18,927 nucleotides of DNA from Nitrospinota bacterium (GTDB lineage: Bacteria; Nitrospinota; Nitrospinia; Nitrospinales; VA-1), in assembly GCA_022567815.1 (NCBI GenBank), contig JADFGI010000009.1:1-18927 (forward strand), read 5' to 3'. Both the position numbers and the translations under genes were made by a program. The notes below the pieces were generated by a model. It had not been told where the DNA came from. It worked only from the letters and a program-made list of their open reading frames with translations, and did not search any database. Positions 13,948 through 18,927 of this stretch are shown here, piece by piece. The number at the start of each line of letters is the position of its first letter. Position 1 is the stretch's first letter.

Positions 13948-15341
13948 GTCTCTTTTTCAGTTTTTTGGGTTTCAATAATTTGTTGAGCGATTGCTTCTGC
14001 TTGTTTTTTCGATTTGATGGTGCCAAGAACGCGCCCTTCTTCCACTTTGTCCAATATCAGCCGGAACAATGGCGATGGGGTGAGTTTGAAATGCCGGATA
14101 AGATCGTCCCCGTTGATAAGGGCCTTGTGATCCATTGCCGGTAAATAGCGCTGAAAATAAAACTCGACCACTCGGTGCATGGCTTGCAAAAATGACTCTG
14201 TATCCGCGTTATTTTCAGATGCGGAAAATACCGCGCAGGCGAGAAATATTCCAGCCATCAATTCCTGATCATATTTTTTTGTGAAACGATACAGGGCCGA
14301 TTCATTGATCGTAGTGCCGGCAATTTCAAGACTCGATTCCCTGGCTTCCTGCTGGCAAAGGATGGTTCGATAAATAAACCGGATATCCGCGTTGCTGGCT
14401 TTCACTCTTCTTAATAACCGGACTGTTTTTGCATGTTCATCAATTCTAACTTTGGTGTTTGATATATCATCCGAAAAACCAGGGTTCAAACGGTGCAACA
14501 ACGCTGAGAATTTCAATAACGCCCTATTTTTTCCGGTGAGGAACCCGGCATGGTTTGTTGATGGAATGATCGTTTTGGGAATCGATAGAAGGTCCTCAAG
14601 CCGATTAAAAGTTTGCAGGCTGATTTCCCAGGCGCTGGCATGGGTTCCCAAAGATTGCCGAAGTTCCGTCGTTTCCGGAAACGCACATTGCAGAAGACCT
14701 GTTCGGTCCATCAAACTTAAAAGTTTAAAGACACGCTCTCCGCTCAAAAAGAGAATCCATTCATAATAGATACGTTCCTGCGCGGTTTTTTTCAGGTTGG
14801 ATTTTTCAATTTCAATCTGGCGGATGGTTTCCGCATCGATATCAAATTCCAGGGAACTTGCGAACCGGAAAGCCCTCAACATACGCAGGGGATCGGCGGA
14901 AAAAATGGGACCCGGAAGCACGCGAATAATTTTTTTTAGCAAATCCTCCCGTCCCCGATTAGGGTCAATAAGAGTTTTCTTGCCATCCAGAAAATCTTTA
15001 AGCCGCATGGCCATCGCATTGATCGAGAAATCCCGTTGCGCCAGATCTTCTTCAATGGAGTTTCCCTGCAGGTCGGTGAAATCAAAATGGAACTGTTTTT
15101 GGACGATCACCCTCAGCGTTTCCCGGCCCGGTGTGGCATCCAGAGGGATGCAGGGCGATTGGGTTGCGGAAGCAAAGAGATTCGCCAAAATTTGCACATT
15201 TTTGGCGGTGAAATCGAAATCAGAGCATTCCTTCCCTGAAAGATGATCCCGGATGGTTCCGCCAATCAAATAGAGGTCAGTCCCGGACTTTTTAGAGATT
15301 TCAGTCAGGATTTCCAGGTGGTTTTTAATTATCTTCTGCAT
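13944..15341 (-). CDS. cca: tRNA nucleotidyltransferase / poly(A) polymerase family
   Basis: Adds some or all of the 3' CCA to tRNAs; the family also includes poly(A) polymerase and split CC-/A-adding enzymes, which sequence alone cannot separate here. The protein is 465 residues. The nucleotidyltransferase head has YLIGGTIRD (24-32) and metal ligands Asp41 and Asp43 in DFDF, then RDFSINAMA (103-111) and ADPLRMLRAFRF (149-160) of the class II enzymes. The C-terminal NGDDLIRHFKLTPSP and the EGRVLGTIKSKKQAEA segment match the tail of bacterial Cca proteins. No HD motif is apparent. The ATG at 15341 has no clear ribosome site and lies inside a decayed transposase sequence, so the start is less certain than the gene. 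Confidence 0.87.
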   Translation of the reverse strand: MQKIIKNHLEILTEISKKSGTDLYLIGGTIRDHLSGKECSDFDFTAKNVQILANLFASATQSPCIPLDATPGRETLRVIVQKQFHFDFTDLQGNSIEEDLAQRDFSINAMAMRLKDFLDGKKTLIDPNRGREDLLKKIIRVLPGPIFSADPLRMLRAFRFASSLEFDIDAETIRQIEIEKSNLKKTAQERIYYEWILFLSGERVFKLLSLMDRTGLLQCAFPETTELRQSLGTHASAWEISLQTFNRLEDLLSIPKTIIPSTNHAGFLTGKNRALLKFSALLHRLNPGFSDDISNTKVRIDEHAKTVRLLRRVKASNADIRFIYRTILCQQEARESSLEIAGTTINESALYRFTKKYDQELMAGIFLACAVFSASENNADTESFLQAMHRVVEFYFQRYLPAMDHKALINGDDLIRHFKLTPSPLFRLILDKVEEGRVLGTIKSKKQAEAIAQQIIETQKTEKET

Positions 15342-15451
15342 GCTGTATTGGCAAATGCCTTGATCGTGCGACGCAGGTGGGTCTTGGGAACTCGTTGCTC
15401 CGGCGAAACGTAGTTGAACATATGACCCTGATTCTCATCTTGACCGCGTAT
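15329..15451 (-). pseudogene. Transposase N-terminal remnant
   Basis: The minus strand encodes IRGQDENQGHMFNYVSPEQR followed by VPKTHLRRTIKAFANTACRR and a stop. This strongly resembles the N-terminus of IS1182/IS5-type transposases, which commonly begin MRGxDxxQ and continue MFSYVSPEQRVPxDHPLRxI. The expected ATG is now ATA and the sequence ends after about 40 codons. It overlaps the start of the cca gene by 13 bases in a different frame. Confidence 0.68.
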
Positions 15452-15517
15452 GCCCAGACCCATAGCAAGATGGGTGCAGATGATACTTTTTCCAATTCCG
15501 CCTTTGCCCCCGCCCCA
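15452..15517 (-). pseudogene. P-loop ATPase (MinD/ParA-type) fragment
   Basis: In the same open frame, directly before the transposase remnant, the minus strand encodes WGGGKGGIGKSIICTHLAMG. GGGKGGIGKS is the deviant Walker A of MinD/ParA/FlhG-type ATPases. No start codon precedes it (a TAG is at 15520-15518) and nothing of the rest of the protein is present. It is a scrap joined to the IS remnant and abutting repeat copy C. Confidence 0.6.
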
Positions 15518-15600
15518 CTACGTGGGAGGAAGCTTGGGCCTGACGCTACGCGAGGCCCTGAAAACACACAAGGGGTATGCTGTGCTCACGAACCCCGAAA
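15513..15600. repeat. Hairpin repeat, copy C
   Basis: Contains CCCAC-TAC-GTGGG (15514-15526), GGAGGAAGCTT, GGGCCT (15536-15541) pairing with AGGCCC (15553-15558), and a further GGGG...CCCC stem around TGCTCACGAA. Its stems differ from copies A and B by paired changes. Orientation is the same as A and B. Confidence 0.75.
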
Positions 15601-15601
15601 A

Positions 15602-15648
15602 GCCGTAAATCCATAGCGCGTTAATATTTGATCCAGCCCTCAAGCTGG
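15602..15648. repeat. CCAGCG-type repeat module, copy 2
   Basis: GCCGTAAATCCATAGCGCG followed by TTAATATTTGAT and CCAGC-CCTCAA-GCTGG. The first part matches 13245-13262; the hairpin keeps its stem while the loop has changed. Confidence 0.68.
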
Positions 15649-15650
15649 TC

Positions 15651-15693
15651 GCACGTTAACACTGGGTTCAGCGTCACGCTGGCCGCTTGCGGC
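15651..15693. repeat. CCAGCG-type repeat module, copy 3
   Basis: GCACGTTAACACTGGGTTCA followed by GCGTCACGCTGG and a second hairpin GCCGC-TT-GCGGC. It matches 13259-13290 almost base for base. Between 15694 and 15821 I see only an imperfect CCCAC...GTGGG hairpin at 15774-15791 and no gene. Confidence 0.72.
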
Positions 15694-15821
15694 GGGGTCG
15701 TTCATTCTTTCATCTTCCCTTCTATAAAGTAATACCGGCTCTGCTTAATTACCTGTTACCGGTTTTCCCGTGCCCCACGCATATGGGTGGGCGGGGTTGA
15801 AAAATAACCGAGACAAGTTGC

Positions 15822-15851
15822 TTTACATGAAGTTGCCAAAAGATTTATAAT
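15822..15851 (+). promoter_or_regulatory. Strong sigma-70 promoter for the lipoprotein pair
   Basis: TTTACA (15822-15827) and a perfect TATAAT (15846-15851) are 18 bases apart, with a predicted transcript start near 15858, about 60 bases before the TTG of the lipoprotein gene. It is among the best promoter matches in the window. Confidence 0.72.
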
Positions 15852-15920
15852 TTGACCAACTACTTGATCGTCTTAAAGAAACTTTTCAATAGGATTTCTT
15901 GTTAAAAAAGGAAAAGACCC

Positions 15921-16250
15921 TTGAAAAATCTCGTTGCAACTCGGCTTGGGATCTTAGTTTGCGTCAGTCTTTCAACGGTGATGTTACTTCAGGGTTGTGC
16001 ACTGAGTTTAGATCATTGGAAAGGCAAAAGAAAATCCACTCTCATATCCACCTGGGGTACGCCTGAAAAGACTATTTCTGACCGCAAGGGAGGAAAGATT
16101 CTAGTTTATAACAGAACCCCCCGGGAGACGAATGTGAGTTATTTGGGAAACTACACCCCTCCAACCCGCAGGATTGGGTTCTACGTCAATAAGAAGGGAG
16201 TTATCTATGGCTGGAAGGAGTTACCTTTGGGAAAAACTCTCTACAAATAA
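15921..16250 (+). CDS. Small lipoprotein of unknown function
   Basis: A 109-residue lipoprotein starting at TTG, with AAAGGA about eight bases upstream. The signal peptide ends in LLQGC, lipidated at Cys26. The mature part has STWGTPEKTISDRKGGKILVYNR and a final IGFYVNKKGVIYGWKE. This layout, a G-T-P loop followed by strands ending in an F/Y-x-x-x-x-G-V-I-x-x-W motif, recalls the BamE/SmpA-like fold, but it is short and the match is only by eye. It overlaps the next gene by 44 bases and shares its promoter. Confidence 0.75.
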   Translation: MKNLVATRLGILVCVSLSTVMLLQGCALSLDHWKGKRKSTLISTWGTPEKTISDRKGGKILVYNRTPRETNVSYLGNYTPPTRRIGFYVNKKGVIYGWKELPLGKTLYK

Positions 16251-17106
16251 AATATTCCTGTGCATTTTCGCCGGGATAATTATTTTGTTTAACGCGACCG
16301 CTACTGGTGCAGGCGGGGAACGTCAGTTATTCATCCAGTACCGAAACTCCCTTCTCTCTGTAAATATCCAGGGCGCCAAGTTGCCTGACGTGGTTAGGGA
16401 ATTAAAAAAAAAGACCGGCCTGGATTTTAATTACAAATTCCTTCCTGACGAATCTATTTTTGTAAATTTTAATAATTTGCCCCTCAAAGATGGAATCAAA
16501 CAAACCATCCCCTTCGGCACCATTTTTGTTTATTCTCTAACTACGTCAGGGAAAGAGGCAATCAAATCCGTATATATTCTTTCTTCCCTGGGACTGAGCC
16601 TTGATAAATTGAAGGATGTTCCATTGGGTCTTTCAACTGCACCCAGGAAAAAAATCAATTCCGATCATAAAATGGGAATTGAGCATCTGACCCGGCAGGC
16701 CAGGGATGCCGGAATGGCCTACAAATGGCTACTTCAATTGCAAAACGGGGATTCGCGGAAACGGGTGGAAGCGATAACCCAATTGGCAAAATTCCGGTCT
16801 AATTTTTTCTCGGTTAAAGCACTGTATCTCGCTCTTGAAGACCCGGACAACCGGGTACGCAGTGCCGCAACCAAAAGCCTGAAAGGTCTGGATGAATATA
16901 ACGTTTTTAATTCAATAAGAGATGAATTGCAGGAAACCGAGGCAATAATTCAAAAACATGCTCTGGACGCGATCAGCCTTCAGAAAGGGTCTAAATGGGT
17001 GGTGTTACTGCGGCAGGCGATTCAATCAAATCAAATCGACCCGTCTTTAAGAGAAACCGCTCAAGGAATTCTTTTGGACCTGCAAGCCAGGTCTCAAAGA
17101 AACTAG
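16207..17106 (+). CDS. Secreted STN-like and HEAT-repeat protein
   Basis: A 299-residue exported protein. The ATG at 16207 is preferred over earlier in-frame codons because GGAG lies exactly six bases upstream and because it gives a clean signal peptide (about 10-37, hydrophobic IFLCIFAGIIILF). Mature residues about 45-100 (SLLSVNIQGAKLPDVVRELK, then TGLDFNYKF and NLPLKDGI) resemble the STN domain of secretins and TonB receptors. The C-terminal half has HEAT-like helices, including LEDPDNRVRSAATKSLKGL. It is likely a periplasmic scaffold; function unknown. It overlaps the lipoprotein gene by 44 bases and its stop is shared, as palindromic CTAG, with the convergent gene. Confidence 0.75.
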   Translation: MAGRSYLWEKLSTNKIFLCIFAGIIILFNATATGAGGERQLFIQYRNSLLSVNIQGAKLPDVVRELKKKTGLDFNYKFLPDESIFVNFNNLPLKDGIKQTIPFGTIFVYSLTTSGKEAIKSVYILSSLGLSLDKLKDVPLGLSTAPRKKINSDHKMGIEHLTRQARDAGMAYKWLLQLQNGDSRKRVEAITQLAKFRSNFFSVKALYLALEDPDNRVRSAATKSLKGLDEYNVFNSIRDELQETEAIIQKHALDAISLQKGSKWVVLLRQAIQSNQIDPSLRETAQGILLDLQARSQRN

Positions 17107-18842
17107 CGTCTTCTCCGCCTTTTTTTGGACTTCTTCTTCTCTTTCGGTTTCTCCTCCACAGCAACGGGTGGGGTTTCAGGCTTGTTGGTCACTTTCCACA
17201 CATTTCCATCATCGAGATACATGCGCCGCTGATCTTCCAAACTAAGGGGCAACGCACCTAATCTCCCAAAAATACTGACTTGGTTGCCGCTTTCGTCAAT
17301 GGCCCGGTCTCGGTCCATTCCTTTCGATAAAGTCATTGCTCGCCCAGCGAGTTTTTTGGTAGCAATCAATTTGGGACTGGGATAAGGACTGAAGCCAAAA
17401 TGCCTCGCCCCTGCCTCATCGTCTCCTGGGGAAATAAGCTGGATCACTCGGAGACCATTCGTCCCATCGGCGACAAAAGCAAACAGGCTGGAGGATACAG
17501 AACCCACCTTGACTCCATGGACATCATTCATTTTTCCATCCGCATCGAAGGTAAAAGCAATTTTTGGTTTTTCCGGATTCTCCACATCAATAATAACCAA
17601 TCCTTTTTTGCCACCCGCGACGTAGGCATAGGTTCGGGCTACGTAAACATCGTAAGCCTCCGGCAATGGAATAACCGCCCCTTCAACAAGTTCAGGTTTA
17701 TCCTGAAAGGTTACTTTGAATACTTTCAAACCTTCATCATCTACCACGAATCCATAGCGAAACTGGATAGCTACTGTCCTGGGATTTTTAAGCCCCTTCA
17801 ATTCAGCCACCAGCTTGGGATTTAAAGGATCGTCCAGGTTAACAACCTGAATACTATCCGGGCAACTAATGTAGGCGTACACACCGGCCAAGGTGATGGA
17901 TTCGGCGCCATTCAAACGCCCCTCGGGATTAAAAGTGAAAGCACGTTTTATAAAATTGTTCCTGGGATTACCGTCGAGGAAGGTGGTGACATCGGCCCCA
18001 ATAAGCCCTTCATACCGGTCTGTGAAAAATGCATACTTGTATATAGGATGCATGGGAGTCTCTTCATTTTCTGGAAGAACCTTCATGTTTGGATCAACGG
18101 GCATGTTTGTGGGTAAGGCCATAGAAGTAGCAAATTTTGATCGGATATACGGGACCTGGCCTAACGGGGAAACCGGAGAGGTGATGATCCGTTGAGAATA
18201 TCCTTTGTTATCAATATTGGCCACATCGTACACTCTGAACCCGCCTTTGCCCTGAGCTGTATAAAGATACTCTCCCCTCAATTGCAGGCTTCGAATTCCA
18301 GATGAGCGGTGACTATAAAAATTTTCCAACTCTTTTCCCTTGGCCAGGTGTTGCTTGAATTCGGCGGGATAAGCAAATTTGTGGGCATGTGAGCCAATCA
18401 CAGCCTGAGGCTCTTCCGTCTCCGTAACTGCGACGGCTTCCAATCCCCTGTCTTCGAGACCCAGGTAAATGTATTTCCCAAAAAAGTTAACGAAATTTGT
18501 ACCGTGGAGAAAAAGCTGGGCCATCCAGGCGTTATTATCGTTTTTCTGTGATATATGGCAGTCATCGCATTTCTTGGTTTCTTCCGTGCGCACGTTATGC
18601 GGGTAATGCGGATTGAACGCCTGGCTACTATATCCGGCGGCTGAGATTGGCGCCTGCTGGAGGTAGGTCATCTCTCGATCCCCATTGAGGGCGCTCAGGA
18701 TCAGGGCGCTGGAAGAACGAGCGGGGGCAATTTTCCTGTTTTTAATCTTGCCCCATCGGGCCAGCATGTAACTGTCATCCCTCAATACCTGGGGATTATA
18801 GGTGGTGAATACCTTGCTAAAGTTTCCTTCATAGTGGAGCAT
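17103..18842 (-). CDS. LVIVD-repeat beta-propeller with c-haem motif, 5'-truncated
   Basis: A 579-residue protein from the first available ATG. It has one haem motif CDDCH (92-96), then about ten propeller-like blades of the LVIVD type, such as YLYTAQGKGGFRVYDVANI, YAYISCPDSIQVVNLDDP and KKGLVIIDVENPEKP. The C-terminus is a Lys/Arg tail (KKKSKKRRRRR). Proteins with c-haem must be exported, yet no signal peptide is present and the ATG has no ribosome site. Protein-like sequence continues upstream in frame to a TAG at 18890-18888. The gene therefore looks broken or frameshifted, with its true N-terminus beyond the window. A role in an extracytoplasmic redox complex is likely but unproven. Confidence 0.7.
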   Translation of the reverse strand: MLHYEGNFSKVFTTYNPQVLRDDSYMLARWGKIKNRKIAPARSSSALILSALNGDREMTYLQQAPISAAGYSSQAFNPHYPHNVRTEETKKCDDCHISQKNDNNAWMAQLFLHGTNFVNFFGKYIYLGLEDRGLEAVAVTETEEPQAVIGSHAHKFAYPAEFKQHLAKGKELENFYSHRSSGIRSLQLRGEYLYTAQGKGGFRVYDVANIDNKGYSQRIITSPVSPLGQVPYIRSKFATSMALPTNMPVDPNMKVLPENEETPMHPIYKYAFFTDRYEGLIGADVTTFLDGNPRNNFIKRAFTFNPEGRLNGAESITLAGVYAYISCPDSIQVVNLDDPLNPKLVAELKGLKNPRTVAIQFRYGFVVDDEGLKVFKVTFQDKPELVEGAVIPLPEAYDVYVARTYAYVAGGKKGLVIIDVENPEKPKIAFTFDADGKMNDVHGVKVGSVSSSLFAFVADGTNGLRVIQLISPGDDEAGARHFGFSPYPSPKLIATKKLAGRAMTLSKGMDRDRAIDESGNQVSIFGRLGALPLSLEDQRRMYLDDGNVWKVTNKPETPPVAVEEKPKEKKKSKKRRRRR

Positions 18843-18887
18843 CTTCTGCTTGAAATTTGTCGTTCCTGTAAAAACCTCGCCTAACCT
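18843..18887 (-). other. In-frame coding extension lacking a start codon
   Basis: The 15 codons before the ATG of the LVIVD protein read RLGEVFTGTTNFKQK, which looks continuous with the protein that follows. They are preceded by an in-frame TAG. They contain no ATG, GTG or TTG start with a ribosome site. This supports an interrupted gene rather than a true start at 18842. Confidence 0.45.
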
Positions 18888-18927
18888 CTAAAAGCTGGCC
18901 GTCCCCCGGCTCGAATCGTCTCTCTAA

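Noticed and set aside
15325..15567. 80-codon minus-strand frame upstream of cca
   Set aside because: A different frame of the same segment encodes the recognisable P-loop and transposase residues, so this one is a shadow.
15774..15791. Intrinsic terminator in the cca-lipoprotein gap
   Set aside because: The CCCAC...GTGGG hairpin has no T tract on either side in the needed orientation, and no gene ends nearby.

Overview
The window looks like chromosomal DNA from a Gram-negative, respiring bacterium. It encodes a TonB protein, periplasmic lipoproteins and c-type cytochromes, and it uses several TTG/GTG starts. The LL-diaminopimelate aminotransferase route to lysine and cell wall, an uptake-type vitamin B12 operon and the cytochrome/LVIVD proteins fit a deep-branching lineage such as Nitrospinota or a deltaproteobacterium-like group. 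That placement is an inference from gene content, not from a marker gene.

Layout. (1) 1-246: the tail of an upstream unit, a strong intrinsic terminator and a promoter. (2) 247-3830, plus strand: a tight housekeeping operon tmk - ubiX - nifS-like cysteine desulfurase - thiI. The last two genes overlap and probably form a dedicated sulfur relay for tRNA 4-thiouridine. (3) 4343-5584 and 3827-4330, minus strand: dapL - folK, with their own promoter; folK converges on thiI and the two stop codons overlap. (4) 12733 down to 5712, minus strand: a long run controlled by a cobalamin riboswitch with an intrinsic terminator. The order is BtuF-like binding protein, BtuD-like ATPase, BtuC-like permease, cobQ, tonB, a secreted protein of nine acidic DxNxDG repeats, and a monohaem cytochrome c lipoprotein. 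All spacings are short or overlapping (the largest gap is about 50 bp, between cobQ and tonB), so the last three genes may belong to the B12 uptake regulon. (5) 13282-15341, minus strand: a cca/poly(A) polymerase-type tRNA nucleotidyltransferase and an alpha/beta-hydrolase esterase. This pair is bracketed on both sides by copies of a hairpin-rich repeat family. A decayed mobile-element scar (P-loop ATPase fragment joined to a transposase N-terminus) runs into the start of the cca gene. (6) 15921-17106, plus strand: a small lipoprotein and a secreted STN/HEAT-like protein, overlapping and driven by an excellent sigma-70 promoter. They converge on (7) 17103-18842, minus strand: a c-haem/LVIVD beta-propeller protein that lacks its expected secretion signal and appears 5'-broken.

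The points most worth following are the extended riboswitch operon with its repeat protein and cytochrome, the repeat family whose stems show compensatory base changes and which supplies the stop codon of one gene, the transposon scar at the cca start, and the truncated LVIVD cytochrome gene. No tRNA, rRNA or CRISPR array was seen.
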